Shown here: in pieces, positions 12,614 to 25,182 of the stretch
How the letters are laid out: every line of letters starts with the position of its first letter
Position numbering within the stretch: the stretch's first letter is position 1
Assembly: GCA_010405405.1 (NCBI GenBank)
Contig: MU004243.1
Span: forward strand, 925,340 to 989,339
From: Microthyrium microscopicum
Lineage: Eukaryota > Ascomycota > Dothideomycetes > Microthyriales > Microthyriaceae
Direction: 5' to 3'
Length of the DNA stretch: 64,000 nucleotides
Notes under the pieces: generated by a model
The model's database searches: none
What the model was told of the DNA's origin: nothing
What the model saw: only the letters and a program-made list of their open reading frames with translations
Position numbers and translations under genes: made by a program

Positions 12614-13103
12614 GGTGGTCTGGTGTGGGTCTCGTTGGGACTATAGTTGTAGAGGAGTGTTGATATCTTTGTAGGAGGCATTGTGATATCGTGGAGAGGC
12701 TCTGGTGTATAAGATACGTAGAGTAGGCAGGCTTCGGGGTTCGCTTTGCTTTATTTCAGCGAATCGTGAGGAGGGAGGTATATTGCTGTATGGATAATCC
12801 GACTGTGAAGTCTACTATTGTATGGGTTGCTGCTGTGTTGGATATTGAATTAGATTAAGATAGCTATAAGCTGTTACCTGGTAGTAGCTCGGGCTATAGG
12901 CCTAATGTATGACCTATTTCGAGGCCAATCACTTCGGAAAATCGGCGGGCTTCAAATAGTTGTGTCTGGTATTTGAAACTAAACATATAGAAACAAGTGG
13001 ATATCATTTATGACAGCTAGTACCGTACATTTTTGTTCGTTCATGACAGCTGGTACTGTACACAATCGTCGTTCATAATCCGTCCATTATACTAGAAACC
13101 TTT
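12614..13103. other. intergenic between tannase and purine permease
   Basis: This holds the tannase promoter and the 3' flank of the permease. Two near copies of 'gacagctagtaccgtaca'/'gacagctggtactgtaca' lie at about 13013-13062, a short direct repeat of unknown meaning. Nothing else was seen. Confidence 0.4.
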
Positions 13104-15322
13104 TTAGGGCGCAACGGGAGCACCACTCGACGAAGCTCCGTTATTATGGTTGGCCTTGTGCCTCTTTTCAATCTCAATCTCATCATCGGCGCTTTCGTGA
13201 GCTTCGTGAGATTTCTCATTCTCATAGTCGTGGTTTGGTGGGTGTCCTTCTAGTTGCGTCGCATCCAATGCGTACTCCTCATCAATGGTAAGGTTGAGAA
13301 TCATGGCCAAGATTGCGGATACAGCGAAACCAGTCTCCATGACCAATACGATGGCGTCGTAGAATCCGCGGAGCGCGTGGTTGTCACCTTCGTAGGTAAA
13401 GACGAAGGAAAACCAGTTTGGAACGAGTATGGCACCGAATCCAACAGACAGAGCAGCGGTGAGGATGAAGCGGTTACGGCGAGAGAAGCCAGCGCGTGAG
13501 ATGATAGCCATACCGGCTACGGCAACGGCGCAGAAGAGGAAGGTTGTCATGCCTCCGAGAACTGGCGCTGGGATGGCCACGAGGGCAGCTGCAAACTTTG
13601 AGAAGATTCCCATGACAACGAGGAAGAAACTACCCTTGGTGAGTAATGGTCAACTGTCAAGTGGAGAGCAACATACCAGCAGAAGTAACCTGCCTTACGA
13701 TTCGCACACCTAGTGAGGGCTATCACGCCATTGTTCTGGGCAAAGGTAGACATGGGAGTGATGGTACACAGTCCTGCCAGCATACCATTGAGCCCATCGG
13801 CAAGAATTCCACCTTGGATTCTAGATTCGAAGAGCGGGCCTTCCACCTCAAGATTGGATACATCTGAAGTGGCTGTAATATCTCCTATGGCTTCGCAAGC
13901 GCAGATGACTGGAATTGTTAGTAGAAAGTTAGGACAAAAGCTAGGTTGTTCTCGAATGGGAACATTCTTACCGTATAAAATCATCATAGGCAGGACTATG
14001 GGCCCGTAGACACTCAATGGGAAAGTGTGCACCCAAATGAACGAGGCAGCAGGAGCGCTATCAATTCCTGAGGAATCAAAGTAGCCAGTTGCTCCAGCAA
14101 TTATGCAACCAACAAGTAGTCCGCCAATAACACTAGCAGATTTCATGATAGGAGAACCGAATCGCTCAAAGAGAAGGATGGTGACGAAAACCGAGAATCC
14201 AAGACCTATAAATGTAAATCAGACAGAGTAGATAGCACATGGTTGTGAGAAATACCAATGTATTGAGCAGATCCCCAAGGAAGCGCATGAGGAGCTGTAA
14301 TATCAGGACATTTGGCAAAGAACGCAGTTGGATTGGCGGCGGCGCAGAGACCTGAGCCTCCAGCCCAGCCCTTGAAGCCAGAGGATCCAATGAGATCGAC
14401 GCCGATCAGTAGCACAGTTGGTCCAGTGACGATTGGCGGGAAGACTTTCTTTAGGACGCGAGGAGGTAGGAAAGAGAGTGCGATTTCGACTAGTGAGCAT
14501 AGTGCTGCTGTTCCAATCAACGCACCGTATGCTTTGGGACAAGCGAGTAAGTTCCCTTGAGCATCTTTCGGGCAGTAGCCATTGGCGTACATCTGAGTAA
14601 CTTGGATCGGTCAGTTTCTGTCTCATGTCGTTATGGTATATTTACTCACATGCTCCAGATGCAACAGGAATGATAGCAAAGGATGTTCCAACAACCGAGA
14701 TCAGACCCGTTCCAATGCTTAGAGAAGGTTAGATTTGAAGGCTCATAACGCATCTGATTATACATACTAATACGGTGTTTTGTAGATGTGAAATCGAGTG
14801 ATTTGAATGGAACTCAAAAGTCCACAAACAATCAATGATGTTGAAACCAAGTACTGCTGAAGTTCTGGTGCCAGATTGACACCACCGGCACCAGAAAGAA
14901 TCAAAGAGGGAGTGATGACACCCGCCAACATAGCCAGAGTATGCTGTAGACCTAGGATAGCGGCGAGAAAGATGGGCATCTTATCATTGAGGCCAAAGAA
15001 AGGGGGATTAATGTTCTTCTTGCCCATGAATGGGAGGTTGGGGGTGAAGCTGGAAGTACGTTAGTATACTGGCTGAATAGATGCACAACACCCCTTTGGG
15101 GTTCCAAAATGCTGTTCTATGGTTTCTCGCCGCTCGGTAGAATAGCATAACAAGGGATTTTGAGGAGGAGTAAGGATCGAAAACCTACAGATATGCATAA
15201 TCATAATCACCTATCAAACCATCTTTGGTAAACCATTGATGCTTGAAAGATCTCATGTAATAGGAGAAGTTCTTCTTTGGATGAGTATCCGGTCCAATGA
15301 CATCTGGGTCCAGTTGTGCCAT
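13104..15322 (-). CDS. uric acid/xanthine permease, NCS2/NAT family
   Basis: Seven exons (15322-15189, 15049-14768, 14717-14650, 14600-14256, 14205-13972, 13908-13677, 13629-13104) give 606 residues, with six introns of 47-139 bp. The product is a plasma-membrane H+ symporter of the UapA/UapC type that takes up uric acid and xanthine as nitrogen sources. Seen: the conserved Gln-His pair in the first span ('LGLQHTL', about residue 80), 'CEAIGDI' (Glu about 360, substrate binding in UapA), and the NAT signature 'QNNGVIALTR' (Gln about 412) followed by 'CANRKAGYFCCFFL'. The tail from about residue 545 is rich in Glu, Asp, His and Lys and is likely cytosolic. All key substrate-site residues known for UapA appear kept, so a working purine carrier is likely. 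The splice acceptors at 14601 and 13630 were chosen because they restore family sequence ('GAFTQMYANG', 'GYFCCFFL'). Confidence 0.9.
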
Positions 15323-17946
15323 ACTGAAACTTGAGATGGTAAAGCGATCTTATCGATGGGTTGTTGCAGGTACGATATGCTGGGGGAGGTAGGAGGATCA
15401 ATGTTTTGGCGGCGGTATCACGACTTGCGGTTGAATCTGTCGGTACCAAAGAAAGCACGCGACACTGGGGAAAAGCTCAAGCTCATCGGAAAATATGCGC
15501 GAGCTGATCCTCTTTATGTGTTAAGCTTACCAGATTATTCCGAGGAGGCGGCATCGTCACTTTGCATCGAGAGCGATATGTCGGGCCTGTCCGATGATTT
15601 GGTGGCTTGGAACTTCATGCCTCCAAATATCGTCCCATGTCGATTATTTCTTGGGACATGATAAGGGACAAGCATGCTCAAGCGAGCTTGTATGGCTTGG
15701 AGATGCAGATGGATGGATTTGGTTCGACGGTGCTCGCTCTAACAACGCGCGCGTAGTGATGCAACACACCCCCACAGACGGATCCACGAGTGAAGGTCAT
15801 GTTTCTGGCATAACCGTCGCATCTTGAATCGCGATAGATCTTCAAGGAGCTCCAAGAGGAGACCTGCTTTGGCCAGGATCTTCAAAAATGATCCAAACTC
15901 TAAAGAATTTCCAGCATATCGGGTCCAGACCCCGCGCAGCACATCGCGATGCTGCATGTTGCTCCAATATTTGCTTTTGCGAAGCTCTGCGAACCACGTG
16001 AAGAGGAGTAGAGAAGATGGAGACAGAGATAATGACAAGGGCTCTGATTTGTTCATGGAGACACGGCGTAGACTCCCGAGGCACACTAAAACCTGCACTT
16101 GGACGGTCCCCTCCGGAATGTGGAAAGTTTGGATCCACTCATCTATCTATCCAATTGAGATGTCAATCGTATCGAGTCACATCAGTGGGATTGACGTGGT
16201 TTAAAGCAGCGGAAGGCACCGCCTGCCAAGGACATAATTCTTGGGCATAAGTCTGGGCCACTTTTATATACTGAGGCGAACGAATTTGCCATCATACATT
16301 GCAATGTCTCGACATTCTTACCTTTTCATTGATTCGAGTGAAAGAAGTTCAAAGGAAACGGCGCAAGCCGAGCCATTTTGCTGATACATGCCATACGCGG
16401 CTCTTCCTTCAAGCCACTATTTCCGGTGACAATATCACTCCAAAGTGGCGAGCTTCCAGTCTGCAGGAAACCGAGAAGAGAATTGCAACTCATTTTGCAT
16501 CTTGGATGCTACATTCGCCTTCCGGCTGGCGGTTGCTTTCATTTGGGTTTTTGCAACCTGATCCGGGTACTGTCAACCCGTAGACTTTGATGGCTCCCAC
16601 ACATCACGTTCTAGTATCGAGTACTTAATTTACTATATAGGGTGTTGAGACTTAGATATACTATTGAATGCAATAGGAAGTGAACAGAAATATCATCGGG
16701 CATTCCATCCAATGCGTCCACAAGCAACCGGACCACAATTACTTTACGCCACATTCTGAAACTACGGCTGTTCTTGATCCAGAGTGCAATACCGTACCAG
16801 CAAACTCCCCGTTATGACACAAGCATCCAAGCAGCTCAGCAAGCCGAGAAATACGAGCAGCAGAACATAAGTCATATGGTTTGATGAGGTTTGAGGATTT
16901 TGTTGCACTGTAGGACTCGCTATACTGGTAGATGGACTAGGCGCATCGCTACTGCCGGTCGGTAGCCTTGGAGAATCTGGACGAGAAGTTGAAGTCGTTG
17001 TCATTGACTCCTTTCCAGAAGAAGCGAAGGGATGAAGGTTCAACACCTAGCCATGATTGATATCAGAACATAGCAGTCGCCTGTTGTTTAGGCTTGATCA
17101 GACACTAGTACTGTACCGGTACGTTACACCTGGCATGCACACAGCCCAACCACACAAACTTCTACAGGATGGGAAGCGCATACATTAACGATACAATACG
17201 TATTGACCTAGATTGATTTAGGTTGATACGACTTATGATTATCGCGTCGTAAGTGAGCGGCTGATTGTTGGCTCATGAAGGTATACCTTTGCGCCAACAT
17301 CGCAGGGCGGGTTCAACGTTTGTCTGCTGGATAATGAGACAAGTATCGGGAGATGGATAGAGACGACTGTCAAATACAACATCGGTCTTCTCGTATTAGC
17401 GAGGACTTGGCAATCTGATGAACATCGTTGAGAAAAGGAGTGTCGCTGCTGTTTAGCATCGACAAATGGATGTTCAAATCGGCAGCAACAACACGTGCAT
17501 ACTGTAGCGCGTTCTTTATGTAAAGTCCGATCGGCCCGAATTCTCCGGAATCCTTCGCGTTTAATTGGCTTAGTGTTTTATGACTGCATTAATCGCGGCT
17601 GCATCCTTCAACAACTGAATTGTTGTACTTCAACGGTCCGCTGTAGGCAAGGGACTAAGAGGATCACTCACTCCATTACTTCTCCTGCGGTCCTTTGCTA
17701 ATGCTCCCATCTTTGATGTTGAAAAGAAGAGAAGCAGTGAGACGTATCGCTTGCTATTTGCTTGAAATTGCTACCGAGCCGAGTACAACGTCAAAGTACC
17801 TGGAGGCTGGCGGGTGCTGTAGAAGGATCAACTGCAGGAATCTGCCTGCATCGTACCTTTGAAAGTTTGCTGAGGCGTTTGGCGGTGACCGTTTCACTCC
17901 TTTAAATCTCCTTCTCGCCCATAGCTTTCTGTCATTGTTGCGAATT
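15323..17946. other. 2.6-kb intergenic stretch, no secure gene
   Basis: This is the shared upstream region of the purine permease (leftward) and ABC transporter (rightward), so it carries both promoters. A minus-strand frame at 16762-16998 could encode a Ser/Thr/Pro-rich stalk plus one hydrophobic span ('YVLLLVFLGLLSCLDACVI'), but it has no convincing upstream exon. Nothing else was seen. Confidence 0.4.
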
Positions 17947-20900
17947 ATGGCTTTCTCTACTACCAAACAACAAATCCTCATCAATTCGCCACTTTTGTAT
18001 GTACCCTCTGAATCGGAGTTGACCAACAATCACTCCACAAACACAGGTTGTCCTATAATTTGGGTAGGTTGCATCTTATGTTTAGATGCCCGCTGAGCCT
18101 CACAATTTTCATTTAGGACTCTACCAATGCCAAATTCACAGAATGTTCTCTTCCATACCTTGCCATTGGACCAGCCGCAATCGTCCTCCTTCTGGTGATC
18201 GGATTTGTCATTTCGCCTTATATCCAATCTTTTCGGCCATCATGGCTCAAACCTTTTATTGAAGAATATCCCGAGAAGGACGAAACTGGAGCTTCAAAAC
18301 ACAAGTCTACTCTGGGTTGGACTATCGGATTAGCTCTACTGGGCCTTTCTGGGGCAATTGCTCAAATCGTTCTCATAGTCCTGTCTCCTGCCCAGCTCCC
18401 ATCAATCATTCAATTGGCTTCATGGGTAAGCAGTTCGACACATGTATATTGAACAAGCTAACCATCCGAGTAGACTCTGATATCGCTCTTGATTGTTTGC
18501 TATCGACCAAGAACATGTCCGACCAGCTGGTTCGCTTTCTATGCAACATCTCTGGTATTAGATGCATTTTCTTTGGTGGCAGACACCAAGAGATCCCATT
18601 GGATAACTAATTTTCATTATTTCTCAGCATTTGCTTCAGTCTTGTCCATGATTGTAATCCTGCAAATGCCATTTAGGCCAGGCTCACTTTCAACACAAGG
18701 AATTAGCTCTGTTGGATCTACGCCAACTATAGACGATCGCAGCCCAGAGGACAACCTCCGGTTGTGGCAATTTCTCACCGTTTCGTGGATGTGGCCAATG
18801 ATCTCTATTGGAAAAAAGCGAACTCTTGACGAAGCTGATGTCTGGACTCTGGGATTCCAATTTCAACACCAACGGCTTCATGATCGTTTCCGCCGAATCA
18901 AGGGATCAGTCCTCGGACGTGTAGTTAAAGCCAATGCCACTGACTTTTTTATTGTTTCGTTGACGGGAATACTGGCGCTGATTTTAGGTATGTTTCAATG
19001 CTATTCTCGTTGCAGCGTCATGCGAACTCACAATGCCTCTAGAATTATCGTTGCCAGTTCTGCTTCAACAGCTGTTACTCGCCATGGAGCACGATACTCC
19101 ATTAAAGCGGATTATATTCACATATGCACTCTTCTCACTGTTTGTTCGAGCTGCCTCGGCACAAATCTCCGTGCTGAGCACTTGGTTCGGCCGCCGGATC
19201 TACGAGCGAAGTCGTGGTGAAATGATCATGATGGTCTACGAAAAAGCACTTACTCGCAAGAACGTCGTGGAAACAAAGGCTGAAAAGCCACTCCAGGAAA
19301 CTGAGCAAAACGAAAACGGCGTCGACAAAAACAAGGACACTCCACTGCCGAAATGGAAGACATTTTTGGCTCCTGTGCTTGGATTATTTCAAAATAAACA
19401 TCTCGATGCTGAAAGCAAAGCCAAGAAGCACGCATCCACAGGCAAAGTCATGCACCTCATCCGCGGGGATGTATATGAAGTAGCTCAACGGTTCTGGGAA
19501 ATTGACGAGTTCATAAAGATCCCCGTTGGCATCGTTCTCTCAGCCGCGCTTGTTTGGAAATTCCTCGGACCATCATGTTTCCTGGGCCTCCTTGTCCTCG
19601 TCTTCTCACAAGGACTGAACTATTTCTTGATGAGAATCCTGCTTCGCTGGAGACGCTTCCGAAAAATAGCTTCGGACTCTAGACTTCAGAAGTCGGCACA
19701 GTTCATCGAGGTGATCCGGCACTTGCGATGGTACGGCTGGCAAGATCACTGGCTAGACCAAGTGCAAGAAGCTCGAGTACATGAGCTTTCAGTTCGGCTC
19801 AAGTCTACTGTAGTAAACATGATGATCGAATTTGTCAACAGTCTGGCCAGAGGGATGTTTCCTGTGGTGGCACTGTATGCTTATACAGTACTTGCGGGCC
19901 ATCAGATTTCCATTGATGTCATCTTTCCCGCGCTTCAACTCTTCCAAATGCTAGACAGTAGGCTGAGAGAAGTTCCGCAATTCATCACTACGCTTCTCAA
20001 TGCATATATTTCCGTGGAACGGATTGAAGCCTTCATGGCTGAACCAGAAAGAGAGCGCGATGAGGATATCTTCTCAGAGGACCTTACATTAAAACTTACC
20101 CATTGTGATTTTGCTTGGCCCGAACAATCGACTCCTATTCTCAAGGACCTGAATCTTACCTTTGAGAAAGGACTTACCGTCATTTGTGGGAAAGTTGGTT
20201 CTGGAAAGACTGCTCTACTTCAGTCACTCTTGGGTGAGATGGATAAACTCAATGGAGAAAAGCGGGTTCCCAGAGAGCCAATGGCATACTGTGCTCAGTC
20301 ACCGTGGCTCCAGAGTATGAGCATCCGAGACAACATCCTTTTCTTTTCGCCGTTTGACGAGGCGCGATACCGAAAGGTCCTCGATACATGCGAACTTGTA
20401 ACCGATTTTGCAAGCTTCAAAGATGGTGATCTTTCCAACATTGGCGAGAATGGAATCGGTCTTTCCGGAGGACAAAAGGCTCGAGTGGCACTTGCCAGGG
20501 CCGTCTACAACCCGGGCCAAATACTTTTATTAGACGACCCATTATCGGCATTGGATCACGACACAGCTAGTTCTATTGTGAAGAAACTGTTCTCCGGCTC
20601 TCTAATCGAGGACAGAGTTGTGATTCTGGTTACACATCGAACTGACCTTGTCAAAGAACTAGCGGACCAGATCATTGACATCTCAGATGGTCAAGCAAGT
20701 GTCATTGGTATAAAAAATCTTGATACCGCTACGAATGCCAACGCAACTACCGATAGCTCTGTCACAGAGACCGAAGTCGATGAGCCGAATACCAAAGACG
20801 GCACAGCAACACCCGATAAGTTCATGGATGATGAACATCGTGAAAAGGGCGGAGTCAAGGCTCATGTTTACTGGACGTACATCAAAGCGGGCGGGCTGCC

Positions 20901-22641
20901 CTTTTGGGCGCTGGCTGTTGCCCTTGCTGTGATATGGCGCTTCATCTTCATTGTCAACACTTGGTTTCTAAAATCTTGGGGAGAATCCTATGGTAAGAAG
21001 GCCGCCGTTTCCACGAGACTCTGGACTTTGGCGCATACATCTTTCAATGGAGAAGGTATTGGAATCTCGGCCACGGATTTGCACGCGACAGACTTCAAGG
21101 ATATCTTACCATCCCCCGAGGACAACGTCGTACCTTGGCTTTGGACCTTTGCAGCGATTGCGGTTGCTCAATCTTTCTTGTTTTTGTTGTACTGGTGTGT
21201 GGAAGTCACCATCATCCTCACAGCAGCCAAAGAACTTTTCAAGCAGGTCATGGCGCGAGTCACGTATGCCACATACAGGTTCTACGATGTAACACCTGTT
21301 GGCAGACTCATGAACAGACTAACCTCAGACATAAGTACTGTTGATGGCAAAATCACCGCCCATTTCAGTAGGGTTGCTCTGCAGTCTATCACGCTTCTAT
21401 CGACAATCGTTGTCATTGCTTCAGTGCAGCCGGTATTCTTGGTCTTTTCCGTTTGCCTCATGTCTCTATTCGTCTGGATCTTCCTACAATTCCTGCCAAC
21501 ATCACAGAGTCTGCGTCGATTAGAGACAGTCTCGCTAAGTCCTCTGTTTGCCAATTTTGGTGAGCTTCTTGTCGGACTGACCACAGTTCGGGCTTTTCAT
21601 TCTGGTGAGAGCTTTCAGCAACGAGTCATTACCGTAGTAGACAAATTTCAGGCTATGGATCACTTCTACTGGTCATTGCAAAGCTGGCTCATGTACCGCT
21701 TTGAAAATCTAGCAGCTCTTTCCACCTTTTCGCTGACAGGGTTAGCAATTTGGACAGATCTTGGTCCCGGTCTTACAGCCTTTGTGCTGTCGCAGTCCAA
21801 TCTCTTCGTGGGTTCGACACATGCGCTCTGCCGACGATATGGCGAGCTACAAATGGAGTTTGTTTCGGTGGAACGTGTAGAAGAACTGATGCATATCGAT
21901 CAGGAACCACCAGGTACCGTTGATCCACCAGCGTCTTGGCCTGCATTTGGAACAGATATTGTTCTGGACAATGTTACAGTCCGTTATGCTCAACATCTAG
22001 ATCCAGCTCTCCAAGAAATCAATCTTAGAATTCCTGGAGGCTGCACTGCCGCTATCGTTGGAAGGACCGGAAGTGGAAAGTCGACTCTTGCTCAGGCGCT
22101 CTTAGGAATTGTTCGTGCAGATGTCGGAGAAATCCTCATTGACAACATCTCAGTCAACGACGTGAACATACAGAAACTGCGCCACCGCGTCACATTCGTT
22201 GCACAAGATCCTGTACTTTTCCAAGGAACTATCAGACACAACTTGGATCCAGTATCGCAATTCAGCGATGACGAGTGCAATGCTGTGCTTAAGCGAGTTT
22301 GCCATCGACAAGAATGGACCTTGACAACACATGTCGAATCAGGCGGTCGGAACCTCAGTCAAGGTCAACGTCAGCTCATTGGAATTACTCGTGCTGTGCT
22401 ACGACGTAGCCCAATCGTCATTATGGACGAGGCTACGGCAAGCATTGATTTTGAGACAAGCATGGAAATCCAACAGGTTCTAAGAGAAGAGATGAAGGAA
22501 AGCACAGTGATTACCATTGCCCATCGTGTAGAGGCAGTGAAAGATGCGGATTTTGTAGTCATGTTGGAAGGTGGGCGTGTTGTCAAGCAAGGAAAGACAA
22601 GCGAGATAGGAGAAGCTAGCATCCAAAGCGCAATGGAGTGA
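17947..22641 (+). CDS. ABC transporter, ABCC/MRP type, full length
   Basis: Exons 17947-18063, 18117-18425, 18474-18987 and 19043-22641 give 1512 residues with an open frame. ABCC pumps export conjugates, drugs or metabolites using ATP. Seen in order: an N-terminal TMD0-like set of spans (residues about 50-190), TMD1, NBD1 with Walker A 'GKVGSGKT' (about 695), signature 'LSGGQKARVALARA' and Walker B 'ILLLDDPLSALD' (Asp instead of Glu after the Asp, the usual ABCC asymmetry), a charged linker, TMD2, and NBD2 with Walker A 'GRTGSGKST' (about 1320), 'LSQGQRQL' and 'IVIMDEATASID' with a canonical Glu. So NBD2 is the competent site. The fourth exon could instead start at 19016, in the same frame, adding nine residues. 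It is convergent with the amino-acid permease; gap about 210 bases. The substrate is unknown. Confidence 0.88.
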
Positions 22642-22850
22642 GCTTCACTCGACAACGAATTTGCATACGGTCGACATAGCATACAGGCATACAACAAATA
22701 GCTTTTCACGGAATATCTTTTATCTAACATGTCATTCTATAATTGGATCACCAGTCATGCGGAGGCGTGCTGCAGCACCGAAACATGCCAATACGTATCC
22801 AAATCTTTGGCGCTCAATCAACATCCCCAGTAGAAATGAACTTGACGCCA

Positions 22851-25182
22851 TCATAATGTCTTTTCTGTCATATTCACTTCTTCTTTGGGCATTACACCCT
22901 CAATGCTTCGTGTCGCATCTCTTTTATAACTCTCCACCGACACGACAGGGCCCTCATAGACCTTTCGTCCCTGCACCGCGAACAACACAACGGAAACGAC
23001 CATGACGCCGACAAACATGACTGGCGACCAGTTCACGGAATCTAGCTCGACCGGCGTACCCTGAGGCCAGAAACACCAGAAGAATGCAAAGGCTGTATAG
23101 CAAAGAGACAGACCATTGACCACAATACCCCAGCGGCCAAGGCTCCATCGACAAAGTGGTAAGGTTTCTGGTAGGCATATTCTTCTCCAAAGGACACAAG
23201 AGATACTGATGATGTAAGTTGCCATAAGCGCCACGACTTGAAGCGATATTAGAGCATTAAAAGCTGCCTATATTGTGTTAGTAAAAGATTACAAAGAAGT
23301 GTCTTGATAGTCCAGAGGCGCCAACAGAATCACATCTCCTTTGGTGTATACTATCGTTTCACCCTCTGGCAACCATAGACTTTGATAGGAGGCATTACCA
23401 TGCCACCGCGGTGCCCCGGGTTTGGAGTAAGGAAACACGTACCGTCGACCCGAGAACGATCATGTTCATGAGGCACGAGAGGATCAAGGAGAGCCATATT
23501 GCATTAGTAGGAATTTGGCGCTTTACGTCCACCTTAAAGATCATTAGAAGACTGAGTGAATGTTTTAGACGTGGAGAACTCACATGGCCTATCCAGTTTG
23601 AGAAAGGCAAGCCTTTATCCCTGAGCATTGTCAGTATGAGCTTGCGACCATGTGTTATCGCGTATCATCAAAGTCATCAATATAGGTTGAAAGACATCAT
23701 GAGACGAAGTCCCATCACACTCGATTGCTATCGAGAAGTACGACAGCAGCCATGAAGTGTTTTAGGAATGGTAATCGAGAACTCGAGGGAAGTGTAACGT
23801 GTAAAATCTTACCTTGCAAACGACCAAGTTTCTCGTGAGGCACTGCTGTTGAAGGTAGTACATGACCAATAGAGTACGATAACGAGTAGTGCTGTGACAG
23901 CATTGACCCCTTTTACTGGCATAGCTTGCTGGAAGACATAGAGGAATGCAAATCCACTGGACTCGGCAACAGCGTCGTCAACACTTGGTAAAGCAAAGAG
24001 ATAGCTGACGACTAGAACCAATCCCATGAATGAGTTGATAACGAAGGAATACACCTGGTATTTGTGAGTAAAATAATATGACCCATGGCTCCCTCATAAT
24101 ATCACAGTGAGCAAGCCAATAAATGCTAAATCTTTGGACATTTGTCGAGAGGTTGATGGATATGTTTTCAATCTGTGGGAATCTTACCATGCTTTTGGGA
24201 ACAGAAACGGCTGCATCCTGGACTTCCTCTGACATATGCGCACTTGTTTCAAATTTTAGTGAATGATCTAACCAGACGGATCAAGCCTATAGAAACAGCA
24301 ATGATATATCATTACCTGCATCTCCAAACATGAGGCCAAATATGGCCGATACTTGTCCAACGCACAAAGCAAGCCCAATAGAGCTCCACCCGCCAGTATT
24401 TGAAAGTTCGACAAACACTTCCCGAGCAGATACAGTGGGCCCAAGTGCCCAAAATATTGCAATGATTACAACAAACAGTGCAACGTGAAGAAACATCATG
24501 GGATTCCCCATAGGAGCAAGTAGTGGGCCGCCATAGATGTTGAATAGATTGATGGACAGCATGACCGCAATCGCTAGCAGAAATAGCTGCCATGGGGGTG
24601 AAGCATAATTGGGATTGTTGAGAGATATCAGTGCCTGGATGATGCCGCCGATCAAAGTACCAGATGAAGCCGTTGCCGCCTGCCAGGCCATTGTAGACAA
24701 CCATCCTATCATTCCAGTCAGTGGGTGTCGTATGATCTGCTGTGTTGGCGGCTCCTACCTGACATGTAGCTGAGGAATTTTTGATACCGGACAGGGGCAA
24801 ATTCGCTGACCCAGTGATATTGGCCTCCACTCGTTGGTGCCATGGAAGACATCTCAGCCAGAGAGAATGTCACCAAAGTCATACCAGCAATGCTCCACAC
24901 TAGGCTCCAGAAAAAGCCAGCACGACCACCGTCCACGAGAGCAGTAGTGTTGGCAATGAGCAGATATTCCCAAGTCGCAGTCAATACCGTGACAAAGAAA
25001 AGTGTGGTATAATATCTGAACCGTCGTTTGAGCTCAGGAACTTTGCCCATCCTTTGCATGTCGACATCATCTTCTACTGTCGCGTCAAACGGCTCTACTC
25101 CAGATCTATGTGGCTCAGATGTGATTGTTTCTGGTGGTGCCATATCCGAGAAAACCTTCTGAGAAGGAATTGGAGTTGTCAT
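22851..25182 (-). CDS. amino-acid permease, APC/ACT family (GABA/choline-permease type)
   Basis: Seven exons (25182-24759, 24705-24316, 24267-24188, 24054-23813, 23620-23584, 23532-23443, 23267-22851) give 559 residues. Introns are 48-192 bp with standard ends. The family imports amino acids, GABA, choline or polyamines across the plasma or vacuolar membrane. Seen: an acidic N terminus, 'MGKVPELKRRF' just before span 1, 'SLAEMSSMAPTSGGQYHWVS' (the APC substrate motif around spans 2-3), about twelve hydrophobic segments, 'AHMSEEVQDAAVSVPKSM' after span 6, and a short hydrophilic tail. The exon 3 acceptor at 24268 puts a short extra stretch (HSLKFET) before the conserved 'AHMSEE', which is unusual but is the only in-frame choice I found. 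The substrate cannot be told from the sequence. Confidence 0.85.

Noticed and set aside
16762-17046. Ser/Thr-rich minus-strand frame with a hydrophobic end
   Set aside because: No upstream exon or ATG-led start beyond residue 15 could be supported; kept only as a note in the intergenic entry.
17997-18060. Possible first intron in the ABC transporter at a GTATGT near 17997
   Set aside because: Reading straight through keeps the frame open and joins in phase at 18063/18117, whereas splicing there breaks the phase.
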